A stretch of 64,000 nt of DNA from Rhodospirillales bacterium (GTDB lineage: Bacteria; Pseudomonadota; Alphaproteobacteria; Micavibrionales; Micavibrionaceae). The position numbers and the translations under genes are program-made. The notes under the pieces were generated by a model. It was given only the letters and a program-made list of their open reading frames with translations. It was not told the DNA's origin and did not search any database. Positions 42,202-50,810 of this stretch are shown one piece after another. The stretch spans positions 310,001 to 374,000 of the forward strand of contig JACKIV010000002.1 in assembly GCA_020638285.1 (NCBI GenBank). The letters run 5' to 3'. Numbering within the stretch: position 1 is the stretch's first letter; every line of letters starts with the position of its first letter.

Positions 42202-43386
42202 ATGCCCGACCCGACCGAAAAAGCGCCGTTTCTGTGGGACGATCCGCTTCGTCTGGACGATCTTCTCACGGACGAGGAGCGGATGATCCGCGAATCCGCC
42301 CGCAAGTTCGCGCAGGAGCGTCTGGCCCCGCGCATCGTCGCGGACAATCGGCATGAGCGGTTTGAACCCGGCCTGATGCGCGAAATGGGCGCGCTGGGCC
42401 TGCTCGGCCCCACGATCCGGGAGTATGGCGCCGGGGCGAGTTATGTCGCCTATGGCCTGATTGCGCGCGAGCTGGAGCGGGTGGATTCGTCCTGGCGCTC
42501 GGCCCTGTCGGTGCAATCCTCTCTGGTCATGCTGCCCATTGATCGGTTCGGAAGCGCGCAGCAGCGGGAAAAATTCCTGCCAAAACTGGCATCGGGCGAG
42601 TGGATCGGATGTTTTGGCCTGACCGAGCCGGACGGGGGATCCGATCCCGGCGCGATGAAAACCCGGGCGCGAAACGCTCCCGGCGGAATGCGGCTAAGCG
42701 GCTCGAAACAATGGATCACCAACGCCCCCATTGCGGATGTGTTTGTCGTCTGGGCGAAGAACGAGGCGGATGAAATCATCGGTTTGATCCTTGAAAAAGG
42801 CATGGCGGGGCTGGAGACGCCGAAAATAGAGGGGAAATTCTCGCTCCGGGCGTCGGTCACGGGGGCTATTCTGATGGAGGATGTTTTCGTGCCGCAGGAA
42901 AACATCCTGCCCGGCGCGTCCGGCATGAAAGGGCCGTTTACCTGCCTGAACAGCGCGCGTTATGGCATTTGCTGGGGCGTTATGGGAGCGGCGGAGGGGT
43001 GCTGGCATGCTGCCCGGGATTATGTCATGACCAGAGAGGTCTTCGGCAAGCCGCTCGCGGCCCGGCAGATCGTCCAGAAGAAACTGGCGGACATGCAAAC
43101 CGAGATTACACTGGGCCTGGCGGGGGCTTTGCGCCTTGGCCAGATGTTCGATCAAGGCTGCGCCGCGCCCGAGGCCATTTCCCTGATGAAGCGCAATAAC
43201 TGCGGCAAGGCGCTCGATATTGCGCGGGTGGCGCGGGATATGCTCGGCGGGAACGGGATATCGGATGAATATCCGGTGATTCGCCACATGATGAATCTGG
43301 AGGCCGTAAACACGTACGAGGGCACACACGACATTCACGCCCTGATTCTGGGGCGGGCGCAGACGGGCATTCAGGCGTTTTTCTGA
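42202..43386 (+). CDS. gcdH: Glutaryl-CoA dehydrogenase
   Basis: An FAD-dependent acyl-CoA dehydrogenase that converts glutaryl-CoA to crotonyl-CoA in lysine and tryptophan breakdown. The N-terminus [20 protein letters not shown] and the substrate stretch [15 protein letters not shown] are typical of GcdH rather than of short-chain dehydrogenases. The FAD region [20 protein letters not shown] and the catalytic Glu in [20 protein letters not shown] are present. The length of 394 residues is normal. Electron transfer flavoprotein genes are not adjacent. Confidence 0.92.
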   Translation: MPDPTEKAPFLWDDPLRLDDLLTDEERMIRESARKFAQERLAPRIVADNRHERFEPGLMREMGALGLLGPTIREYGAGASYVAYGLIARELERVDSSWRSALSVQSSLVMLPIDRFGSAQQREKFLPKLASGEWIGCFGLTEPDGGSDPGAMKTRARNAPGGMRLSGSKQWITNAPIADVFVVWAKNEADEIIGLILEKGMAGLETPKIEGKFSLRASVTGAILMEDVFVPQENILPGASGMKGPFTCLNSARYGICWGVMGAAEGCWHAARDYVMTREVFGKPLAARQIVQKKLADMQTEITLGLAGALRLGQMFDQGCAAPEAISLMKRNNCGKALDIARVARDMLGGNGISDEYPVIRHMMNLEAVNTYEGTHDIHALILGRAQTGIQAFF

Positions 43387-43416
43387 CCCCGAAAGCCTTT
43401 TGTTTTCACTGAACCA

Positions 43417-43600
43417 CTACCGGCTGAAGCCGGTAGGTTCGAAAAAGGCTGGAAGCCTTAAAAAAAAGAAAGAAAAGATTCACCACAGAGGACACAGAGA
43501 CCACAGAGAAGGCACGGAGAACAGCGTCTCTCTGTGACCTCTGCGTCTTCTCCGCGTTCTCTGTGTTAAAAAATACGGCTGAAGCCGGAGGTTTAAAACC
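43417..43600. repeat. Repeat-rich intergenic block upstream of the DUF1566 gene
   Basis: No gene is seen between 43387 and 43733. A hairpin CTACCGGC-tgaa-GCCGGTAG lies at 43417-43436, and its motif cggctgaagccgg recurs at 43577. Between the two copies, 43481-43569 is an imperfect inverted repeat built from accacagag and cacagaga units on the left and their complements (ctctgtgacctctgcg) on the right. The whole block looks like a small non-coding mobile or dispersed repeat. Its relation to the gene downstream is unknown. Confidence 0.7.
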
Positions 43601-43733
43601 TAAAGAGGGACAATAAATACGGTCTTTATTTTCTGTTGCACCGCCCCGTTAAACAGCGCTTAGGATTTTGCCCGGATAATGGTATAAATCGGAAGGCGTC
43701 CTGCGTCGCCGCCGAAGAGGGGATTCTTGAAAA

Positions 43734-46700
43734 ATGTTCTGTAAATCAACCTGTTGGTTTCCTGCATCATCTGTCATCCCCGCGAAAGCGGGGACCGGGG
43801 CAGTCGTTTTCGGCACGCTTTTCCTTCTGGCGACCCTTTTCTTTTCCCTGCCTGCCCATGCGCAGCTTTACAACGCGGGCGATGCGTGCACCGTGGCGGG
43901 CAAGGTCTATACGGCGGAGGGCGGAGCGGGTCCCTCTCTCGTATGCAACGGAACCACGCTTCAGGTGGATGAAAGCGTCAAAACCGGCCCTTATGCGCGC
44001 GGAATCGGCACTGCTGCGCCCAAAGCCCCCCTTCATGTGGCGGGGGAAGCCATTATCGGCGCAACAACAGGGCTAGCGTGCGATGCGGACCGCAAGGGCG
44101 GATTGCGGTGGAATGATACCGACAAGCTGCCCGAGTTTTGCGATGGAACGACGTGGAAAGCGATGGTCGTCGGGGCGGTTGTGAGCGGTGAACCTCCGGT
44201 GGATTGCCCGGTTGTCGGGGATGTGTGCAGCGACGGAACCATTTTCGCGGGGCTGAGCGGGGGAATACCTATCTACACGACCCGATGCGATGTTGGTATG
44301 ACATGGGACGGGTCGACCTGTACGGGGACGCAGGCTGGTTTTAAGTGGAACAATGGGAATGGGAGTAATTATACGGCAACATTTGCTTATAGTTCTAACG
44401 GTTCTATTAACACAAACATTCTGATTTCTACAGATTCGGATTCAGGAACAGCAGGAATTCAGCCTCACATTGCCGCGCAATATTGCGCTGACAGTTTCGA
44501 TCACGGTAAAGATGATTGGTACCTGCCATCTCAAGGTGAATTGCTCCTCATGTGGGGGAATAAGGCCGCCATCGGAAATTTTCATGCCACTGACAGTTAC
44601 TGGACCTCCACAGAGTCCGCTATTAATAATGCAAGGTATGTAGCTTTTAATACTGGGCAATCTGCCAACAGCCCTAAAATAGGCACGTACTTCGTCCGCT
44701 GCACCCGTCGTGGTGCAGACACGAGCGGCGCGGATTTGACGCCGGATGCGTTTACCTTTACGGCGCTGACGAATCAGGTTCGGAATACGGTTGTATCCAG
44801 CAATTCTGTCACGGTGGCCGGGTTTGACGGGCCTTTGTCGGTCTATGTCACGGGGCCGGGAAGTCCGCAGCTTCGCGTCAATGGCGGGACGTGGGGGAAC
44901 AGTTTGAACATCAGCCCCGGCGATACGCTCCAGATTCGCCAGACGACAAGCCCCGCGCCAAACACCTCCCGCGCGGCGCTCGTGACCCTTGGCACGGCGG
45001 CGGTGGACTGGGTGGTGACGACGGCGGTCGGCGAAGTCCCCGTGGGCAATACCGGCCTGACCTGTAACGCCGGGGCGGCGGGAACCGTGCGATACAACAG
45101 CGGCGGAACCGTCATGGAATATTGCAACGGCACCGCATGGGCAAGCATCGGGGGCGCAACGCCCGCCGGGGCGGATACCCAGATTCAGTACAACAATGCA
45201 GGAGCGTTCGGGGCAAGTTCCCATTTGAAGTGGGTCGGAACATCAAGCGCTTTGCACGTTCATGCGGCAGACCCTGCGAGTATGGTTGTCAATCATAACT
45301 CCGGATATCAGGGAGGCGTAAACTCTGTCCGGGACAAAGATTCCTCCCTAGCCGCTTTTCATGGTGGTGTATCGGGGAATGGGAATGATTCCAGAACGTT
45401 TGCTCTGATTGGTATGCGCCGGGTAGCTTCGTCTTGGGAAACGTATGCGGCTGTTCCTACTGGAACCTACCTTCCGGGGATTGCTTTCGCGGGCCAGACT
45501 GGCTCGAACGGTTCACTCGATATGGATATTGGGGCGTCTGTTCTTGCCCAAGTTGATGGAACCGTTTCTGCCGGAGTCATTCCGACGGCAGTCGTTTTCA
45601 ATACATCTTTAACAGATGACACGGGTTTAACCGAGCGCATGCGGATAGCTTCTTCCGGCAATGTCGGCATTGGCACCGCCGCGCCCAAAGCGCCTCTACA
45701 GGTGGCGGGCGAAGTCATCGTGGGACCGACCTCCGGCCTTGCGTGCGATGCCAACCGCAAGGGCGGGCTGCGGTGGAGCGATGCCGAAAGCACCATCGAA
45801 ATGTGCGATGGAACGGATTGGAAGAAGGTCGCCGCTGCGACCTGCGACAACGCGCCTGCGTTTTTTCCGTTTACGGCGCAAACGGGTCTTGGCGTGTCAA
45901 CGCTTGTGACCTCCAACATTGCCACGATCACCGGGATGGATGCGGGATGTACGGCAACCGTTTCGGTTAGTGGCGCAAGCGGAAGCCCGGAATACCGGGT
46001 ATGCAGCACGTCGGATTGTTCTTCCGTCACGCAAGACTGGACGGCGGCGAATAACACAATCGACATGCAGGGGAAATATCTCCAGCTTCGCGCCACGACA
46101 AGCGCGAGCGCGGGAACGGAATTCACCATCACGGGCACTGTCGGCCCGGTGTCGAGCGACTGGAGCATCACCACGCTTCACGCCGATTGCAGCCTTTCGC
46201 CCGTCGGCACGGTGTGCGCGGATGGGACGGTTTACGCGGGAACGTCCCCGGCCAGCGGGACGCCCATGTATATCACCCGCTGTGACGGGGGCCGGGTGTG
46301 GGGCGGGTCGTCGTGTTCCGGGTCGCGGTTATCGACGGCATGGAACAACGGGAACAGTAGTAATTATGTGGATACGTCTTTGGCGAATTGCGGGGCTGCG
46401 CCGTGTGCGGGGACGGCGGATGGGCGGGCGAACACCACCACTTTGGCGGCGGCGGATTCGGATTCCGGGGCCGGGGGCACGCAACCGCACGCGGCGGCGG
46501 TGTATTGCGACGGCTTGAACATCCACGGGCAAACGGATTGGTATCTGCCGTCCCTGCCGGAACTGGATGTCATCATCCGGGCGAACAACCCCGATCTGAC
46601 GAACGGCACGGGGGATGATAATACGCTCGGGGATTTCGCCATGACCACCTATTACTGGTCCTCCTCCGAGTCCAACGGTTACTACGCCTGGATCGAGCGT

Positions 46701-46769
46701 CCCAGTGACGGCAGCCAGGGCGGCAACACCAAGGGCAATGGCTACGCCATTCGCTGTGCCCGGAGATGA
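43734..46769 (+). CDS. Exported mosaic surface protein with two DUF1566 domains
   Basis: A 1011-residue protein. The signal peptide has a hydrophobic core FGTLFLLATLFFSLPAHAQ near residues 26-44. Modules repeat: the GIGTAAPKAPLHVAGE cassette (typical of tail-fibre-like repeats) appears near residues 90 and 650; a Cys-rich DG module (VCSDGTIFAG and VCADGTVYAG) followed by a DUF1566 domain occurs at about 156-330 and again at about 816-1011 (WYLPSLPELD, YYWSSSES). DUF1566 is found on bacterial surface proteins. The ATG at 43734 is needed because no in-frame start follows the translated repeat at 43773. The first DUF1566 segment (44330-44700) is clearly more AT-rich than its surroundings, suggesting modular exchange. 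A surface binding role is inferred. Confidence 0.8.
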   Translation: MFCKSTCWFPASSVIPAKAGTGAVVFGTLFLLATLFFSLPAHAQLYNAGDACTVAGKVYTAEGGAGPSLVCNGTTLQVDESVKTGPYARGIGTAAPKAPLHVAGEAIIGATTGLACDADRKGGLRWNDTDKLPEFCDGTTWKAMVVGAVVSGEPPVDCPVVGDVCSDGTIFAGLSGGIPIYTTRCDVGMTWDGSTCTGTQAGFKWNNGNGSNYTATFAYSSNGSINTNILISTDSDSGTAGIQPHIAAQYCADSFDHGKDDWYLPSQGELLLMWGNKAAIGNFHATDSYWTSTESAINNARYVAFNTGQSANSPKIGTYFVRCTRRGADTSGADLTPDAFTFTALTNQVRNTVVSSNSVTVAGFDGPLSVYVTGPGSPQLRVNGGTWGNSLNISPGDTLQIRQTTSPAPNTSRAALVTLGTAAVDWVVTTAVGEVPVGNTGLTCNAGAAGTVRYNSGGTVMEYCNGTAWASIGGATPAGADTQIQYNNAGAFGASSHLKWVGTSSALHVHAADPASMVVNHNSGYQGGVNSVRDKDSSLAAFHGGVSGNGNDSRTFALIGMRRVASSWETYAAVPTGTYLPGIAFAGQTGSNGSLDMDIGASVLAQVDGTVSAGVIPTAVVFNTSLTDDTGLTERMRIASSGNVGIGTAAPKAPLQVAGEVIVGPTSGLACDANRKGGLRWSDAESTIEMCDGTDWKKVAAATCDNAPAFFPFTAQTGLGVSTLVTSNIATITGMDAGCTATVSVSGASGSPEYRVCSTSDCSSVTQDWTAANNTIDMQGKYLQLRATTSASAGTEFTITGTVGPVSSDWSITTLHADCSLSPVGTVCADGTVYAGTSPASGTPMYITRCDGGRVWGGSSCSGSRLSTAWNNGNSSNYVDTSLANCGAAPCAGTADGRANTTTLAAADSDSGAGGTQPHAAAVYCDGLNIHGQTDWYLPSLPELDVIIRANNPDLTNGTGDDNTLGDFAMTTYYWSSSESNGYYAWIERPSDGSQGGNTKGNGYAIRCARR
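43773..43800. repeat. Dispersed palindromic repeat inside a signal-peptide coding region
   Basis: A copy of the dispersed repeat beginning gtcatccccgcgaaagcggg lies within the DUF1566 protein gene and is translated in frame as VIPAKAGTG, just before the hydrophobic core of the signal peptide. Confidence 0.75.
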
Positions 46770-46822
46770 ATCATTTAATCATTCAATCCTTTAACTCTTC
46801 CCCGCGCCCCCTCTCCCTTGAT

Positions 46823-46846
46823 CCCTCTCCCCTTCAGGGGAGAGGG
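46823..46846 (+). terminator. Hairpin downstream of the DUF1566 gene
   Basis: ccctctcccc and ggggagaggg pair perfectly around a ttca loop, 53 bases after the stop. No T-tract follows, so it may be a repeat-derived hairpin rather than a strict terminator. It resembles the hairpin after hslU. Confidence 0.45.
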
Positions 46847-46931
46847 AAAGACGGAACAACGCTCTGGCAGGGAGAGGGGGGTGTTCAGGATCCGGACGAT
46901 TTCGACACCGCCCGAAAGCTCCACCTTCGCT

Positions 46932-47013
46932 TTTTTAACCGCAGAGGCGCAGGGATCGCAGAGATTTTCTGTGATAAAAAACTCTGCGGCCTCTGTATCT
47001 CTGCGGTTAAAAA
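46932..47013. repeat. Inverted repeat of the gcagag/ctctgc type
   Basis: The ends tttttaaccgcagag and ctctgcggttaaaaa are perfect complements, with further internal pairing (cgcagag with ctctgcg). It is related in style to the accacagag repeat at 43481-43569 and lies on the other side of the DUF1566 gene. No gene is seen between 46770 and 47424. Confidence 0.75.
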
Positions 47014-47032
47014 CCGGGGCATAAAGTCCAAT

Positions 47033-47058
47033 CCGGTCCCCGCTTTCGCGGGGATGAC
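47033..47058. repeat. Dispersed palindromic repeat, reverse orientation
   Basis: The copy starts ccggtccccgctttcgcggg and ends gatgac; it is the reverse complement of the copies at 1657 and 43773. Confidence 0.75.
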
Positions 47059-47069
47059 GGGTTTGCCCG

Positions 47070-47145
47070 ATCTGTGTTTATCTGCGTTCATCCGTGGTGA
47101 AAAAAGAAGGTTAAGAACCACAGATGGACACGGATCAAAACAGAT
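47070..47145. repeat. Inverted repeat of the accacagatg/catccgtggt type
   Basis: A left arm beginning atctgtgtttatctgcgttc and ending catccgtggt pairs imperfectly with a right arm aaccacagatggacacgg that ends caaaacagat, across an 18-base spacer. Similar accacagat-type repeats are known to be scattered in many bacterial genomes. Confidence 0.65.
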
Positions 47146-47345
47146 ATGGCGAAGACCACAGGAAGCGATTTGTTTTTTCTGGTTCGATTGTTCTTATCCC
47201 CTCTCCCTGATCTTAACAAAATATTTACATAAAACATTTGCGCTGGTATATCAATCCATTGTATAAAGGACTTTGGGTGGTTTTCCAATGGCAGAGCCTC
47301 ACAGGAAGGGTTTCTGTTTTTTGTCTGCCCGGTTCTCGTGCCCCT

Positions 47346-47368
47346 GATCCCCGCCTCGCGGGGATGAC
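47346..47368. repeat. Short dispersed palindromic repeat
   Basis: gatccccgcctcgcgggg followed by atgac is a shortened copy of the dispersed repeat family, 57 bases upstream of the next gene. Confidence 0.6.
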
Positions 47369-47424
47369 GGAGGGACCAGGATAGCGGGTTTGGACATACA
47401 GGATGATAAGAGGGGAGACAGGAT

Positions 47425-48333
47425 ATGACTCAGGATATCAACGAAGGCATTGAGCGGGGACGTGCGGGGCAGATGCGCAACGCTGCAAGGGACTGGGGCG
47501 GGTCATCGCCGATCCCGGAACGCAAGGAAAGCATGACCCCTTCTTTGTTTACGGTTCCTGCCCGGCCTTCTGCGCCGCTTGAGGACACATCCTTCCGGGG
47601 ATTGTTAAAAACAATGGGCGAGCCGGAGTTTCGCAGAATCATTGACGACGCCATGCGTTTTGAGCGGTCGAAAGCGGCCTTGCCCGAGGGACGCGGTTTT
47701 GTGACGGGAAACGGAGAATCGTCTGCGCCCGCACCTTTTGAAGCCAAGATTGCCTTGTGCAAGGCGTGCCGGGAGTCCATCGCCACCCGAGGGGTTGAGG
47801 CAACCGAGGATTTAATTTTTAAAATTCTTGATCTGGAAAACAAGTTGGCTCGCCAGACTCCTCCGTCCGGGGCGGGAGGGCCTCTGGATGTGGAAAGCCT
47901 CGTCGAAAAGCATTGGGCGGCCTGTGTGGATGCCCCGTCACAGGTTGATGCAAAAATCGACCGGATTGATGCGCTGGAAAAGAGCCTTTCCGGGATGGAA
48001 AAGGCGGATCCTTCGCTTGTCGGTGCCAAGGACAACACGCCACGTTCCATGGACAACGAATGGGCGCCGAAAGCTCATGAATTCCGCGTCGAGCAGGATA
48101 AAAAAATGGGCCGCCCGGTCGATGAGGCGGCTCTTGCCTCGGCGCGCGATAGCAGCTTCCTGTACAGGTGCTGGCGGGCGGCGGTGCGGGTTCTGGGTGG
48201 AGATACACCCTCAAAAACACAGGCGCTGCCCGAGCGCGTGGCACAGGGGCCTTCGACGACTGACAATTCTGCGCCCCCTGTTGTTCGCGGTCGAATCAAA
48301 CAGGTCAAACCCGGTGTTTTCGAAGTCAGTTGA
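47425..48333 (+). CDS. Hypothetical 302-residue protein
   Basis: Not recognised. It is soluble, without signal peptide or membrane helix. Blocks of possible helix (TSFRGLLKTMGEPEFRRIID; TEDLIFKILDLENKLARQ; VDAKIDRIDALEKSLSGM) are separated by polar Pro, Ser and Gly rich linkers. The region ATEDLIFKILDLENKLARQ and the later VDAKIDRIDALEKSL could form coiled coils. The tail PVVRGRIKQVKPGVFEVS looks like a short beta motif. The ATG is preceded by acaggat. It follows the repeat block and precedes a stand-alone helicase C-terminal domain. The separate helices suggest a scaffold or effector-like protein, but nothing firmer can be said. Confidence 0.6.
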   Translation: MTQDINEGIERGRAGQMRNAARDWGGSSPIPERKESMTPSLFTVPARPSAPLEDTSFRGLLKTMGEPEFRRIIDDAMRFERSKAALPEGRGFVTGNGESSAPAPFEAKIALCKACRESIATRGVEATEDLIFKILDLENKLARQTPPSGAGGPLDVESLVEKHWAACVDAPSQVDAKIDRIDALEKSLSGMEKADPSLVGAKDNTPRSMDNEWAPKAHEFRVEQDKKMGRPVDEAALASARDSSFLYRCWRAAVRVLGGDTPSKTQALPERVAQGPSTTDNSAPPVVRGRIKQVKPGVFEVS

Positions 48334-48427
48334 GAACGGGAAAGGGAATTGGTGCATAAACCCTGTACATTGGCGCGGTTTCAGGTTTATATCGTAGGAT
48401 GCGTTCCATGACAGTCGAGCCTGCACC

Positions 48428-49741
48428 GTGACCGAGATCAAGGATTCACAGTTTTCTTTCCTTCCTGACGGGCGGGTGGGGTTCCAGCCGGATCCCACAA
48501 ACCCCACTCCCGGTGCGGCGTTTGCCGCTCCGGAAAAGGGCGCGGGGCTCCTGTCTCCCCGGCTTTCGGCCCTGCCCGATGGGCCCGGCGGTTTGCCGGA
48601 AGGTCTGCTTGAACGGGCAAATCAGTGGCTGGACTCACGGGTGGCTGCGATCCTTGAGCCGATTACCCTGCTCGAAAAAGCCGAAAATCTCAGCCCGGCC
48701 ATGACCACGATTGCGGCGGCCCTGATCGCGGGGCTTGGCGCGGCGGCGCGGGAGGATCTGCGTCCGTCTCTGGGGGCTTTGACCCCGGAGGACCGCCAGA
48801 TTCTGCGCGCCCGGAAAATCCGCTCCGGATCCTTGCATGTGTATTTTCCGGAGATGAAAAAGCCTGCCGCTGTGCGCCTGCGCGCGCTTTTGTGGGCTTT
48901 GTGGCACGATGCGCCCCTGCCGCCGCCCCTGCCGCATGATGGCGCGGTTTCCGTTCCGCGTCTGGTCGATGCGCCGGACCTTTTCGCCGCGCCTTACTGG
49001 CTGGCCATCGGGTATCCTTTGTGTGGTGATCGGCTTGTGCGGATTGACATGCTCGATCGGCTGGTCGGCGCGGTGTATGATGGCGCTGAAAAAGGCACTT
49101 TCCGGGCTACGCACACTATGGCCGAATGGCTGGGCGTGAATATTGAAACGCTCTATGCCGTTCTGGAATCGCTTGGCCACCGCCGCGTGGAAGAAACTCC
49201 CGCGCCGGAAGCCGCGTCTCCCGTGGGCGAATCGTTTTCCCCGGCTGAGTCCGGTTCCCCTCCTGTGGATGAGGTTGTCCCGGAGCCTTCTGCTCCCGTT
49301 TCGGTCAGGAAGCCGGAACTGGCGCTGTTTCGTCTTGCTCGTCCGGTTCATCCTGTGTCTGCCCCGCGTCGTCCTGCACGCGCGGAGCAGGGTGACAGCG
49401 CCGTCCTTCCTGAAGGCGAGAAGTCGCCACGCAAAGGTGGACGTGATTCCCGTCGGCGAGAAGGCGGCGGACATGATCGCGGAGAGGCTTCCGGAAAGCC
49501 GAAATTCGAGAGAAAGTCGGGCGGGTCTTCGCGCCGCGAGGATGGTCGTAAACCCTCTTTTGATCGAAAGCAGCGGGGTGCGCACGAGGATAGGGCAGAG
49601 CGGCCCGAACGAGTTATTCGTGCCGAGGTCAGGGCAAATCCGGATGATTCGCCTTTTTCCATTTTGCGTCAGCTTGTTACGACGGAAAGGCCATCGGATG
49701 ATACGTCCAGGGATATCGCCGGGGCCGGGCAAAAGGGATAG
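48428..49741 (+). CDS. Stand-alone C-terminal domain of Suv3/MgpS-like helicase
   Basis: A 437-residue protein that corresponds to only the C-terminal region of the alphaproteobacterial Suv3-like DEAD/DEAH RNA helicases. Residues 5-255 follow that region in order: SFLPDGRVG, a linker, NQWLDSRVAAILEPITLLEK, RKIRSGSLHVYFPEMKKPAA, RLRALLWALW, and ERLA-like RIDMLDRLVGAVYD. A basic, disordered tail (KSPRKGGRDSRRREGGGHDR and similar) ends in NPDDSPFSILRQL, also typical of those helicases. No helicase motifs are present here or just upstream. The start is GTG at 48428; a 10-codon frame from ATG 48399 ends on the same GTGA. Role may be RNA binding. The match is from memory of the family pattern. Confidence 0.7.
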   Translation: MTEIKDSQFSFLPDGRVGFQPDPTNPTPGAAFAAPEKGAGLLSPRLSALPDGPGGLPEGLLERANQWLDSRVAAILEPITLLEKAENLSPAMTTIAAALIAGLGAAAREDLRPSLGALTPEDRQILRARKIRSGSLHVYFPEMKKPAAVRLRALLWALWHDAPLPPPLPHDGAVSVPRLVDAPDLFAAPYWLAIGYPLCGDRLVRIDMLDRLVGAVYDGAEKGTFRATHTMAEWLGVNIETLYAVLESLGHRRVEETPAPEAASPVGESFSPAESGSPPVDEVVPEPSAPVSVRKPELALFRLARPVHPVSAPRRPARAEQGDSAVLPEGEKSPRKGGRDSRRREGGGHDRGEASGKPKFERKSGGSSRREDGRKPSFDRKQRGAHEDRAERPERVIRAEVRANPDDSPFSILRQLVTTERPSDDTSRDIAGAGQKG

Positions 49742-49748
49742 AAATCCC

Positions 49749-50171
49749 ATGCTTCGGGTGGTCTTTCTCAAAGCCTTTAGGCGGCGTGCGGCATTGATTT
49801 TTATTCTTTTCTGTGGACTTTCTTGTTTGGGGGGAGGACAGGCGCGGGCGCGTGAGTTTTCCGGGGCGTATCTGCTTCAGATGTGCGCCAGCGCCGAGAG
49901 TGGCGCCGAACTGGTCCCCGGTGGTCATATTGCGTGCCAGTCTTATATTGCGGGCGTTATTGATTATCACGTCTTGCTGCGTTCTCTGGGCACTGCGCCG
50001 AGCATTGATTTTTGTATTCCGGATTCTGTCAATCTGGATTTGATCCAGAAAGTGGTGGCGCTCTATCTGATGCGCAACCGCCAGCATGCGGAATTTGTCG
50101 CTGCACCTGCCGTGTCTCTGGCGCTGTATCAGTCCTGGCCCTGCAAGACGAAATCCGGAAAGAAGAAGTAA
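49749..50171 (+). CDS. Exported Rap1a/Tai-like protein
   Basis: A 140-residue periplasmic protein. A basic N-terminus and hydrophobic core (RRAALIFILFCGLSCLGGG) form a signal peptide. The mature part follows the Rap1a/Tai pattern: GAYLLQMCASAESG, CQSYIAGVIDYHV, FCIPDSVNLDLIQKVVALYL and a final WPCK, with four cysteines that could form two disulfides. Characterised Rap1a proteins give immunity to type VI amidase toxins, but most homologues have no known role and no type VI genes are here. It starts seven bases after the helicase-domain gene and may be co-transcribed. Confidence 0.75.
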   Translation: MLRVVFLKAFRRRAALIFILFCGLSCLGGGQARAREFSGAYLLQMCASAESGAELVPGGHIACQSYIAGVIDYHVLLRSLGTAPSIDFCIPDSVNLDLIQKVVALYLMRNRQHAEFVAAPAVSLALYQSWPCKTKSGKKK

Positions 50172-50280
50172 AGTTTTCTGCGCATTCAATTGTATGATTT
50201 TCTTGGGATCCAGACATTCCCCTTTTCTCCATTTTCTGATAGAATCATACCCCGTTCTTTGTTCCAAGAGGATGTTTTCA

Positions 50281-50810
50281 TGGCAAATTCTGAAAAAGTA
50301 TTTTTATCCGGACGGGAGCGCACGTTCGGAGAAGACGAAATTATCGTCAGCAAAACGGACATGAAAGGCCGCATTACCTACGCCAATCCTGTTTTTATCA
50401 ATCTGGCCGGGTTTCCGGAAACAGATTTGATTAACGCGCCGCACAGTCTTGTCCGGCATCCGGATATGCCGCGTTGTGTTTTCAAGCTGCTCTGGGATAC
50501 GCTTCTGGCCGGACGCGAGATCTTCGCCTATGTGGTCAATCGGTCTATGAACGGGGATCATTACTGGGTTTTCGCGCATGTGACCCCGAGCCGGGATCCC
50601 TCCGGGAACATTGTCGGATTTCATTCGAATCGCCGTGTTCCAAATCGCCGCGTTCTGGACGGTGTTATTTCTCCGCTTTATGCCCAGCTTCTGACCGAAG
50701 AAAACCGCCATGCAAATGCCAAGGAAGGCATGAATGCTGCGTTCGACATGATGGTGGGGCTGCTCAAATCCAAAGGGGTCGGGTATGACGAATTCATCTT
50801 CTCTCTCTAG
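50281..50810 (+). CDS. PAS sensor protein, Aer-like
   Basis: A 176-residue protein with a single PAS domain (about 20-130: [41 protein letters not shown]). The HPDMP and NGDHYW features match Aer-type aerotaxis PAS domains that bind FAD. The start is ATG 50281 (the frame runs upstream). Its last 26 bases overlap the following chemoreceptor gene, so sensing and signalling parts of an Aer-like receptor appear split into two translationally coupled proteins. Oxygen or redox sensing is inferred. Confidence 0.85.

Noticed and set aside
46766..47266. 166-residue open frame after the DUF1566 gene
   Set aside because: It consists of translated hairpin and repeat sequence; no ribosome site and no protein-like composition.
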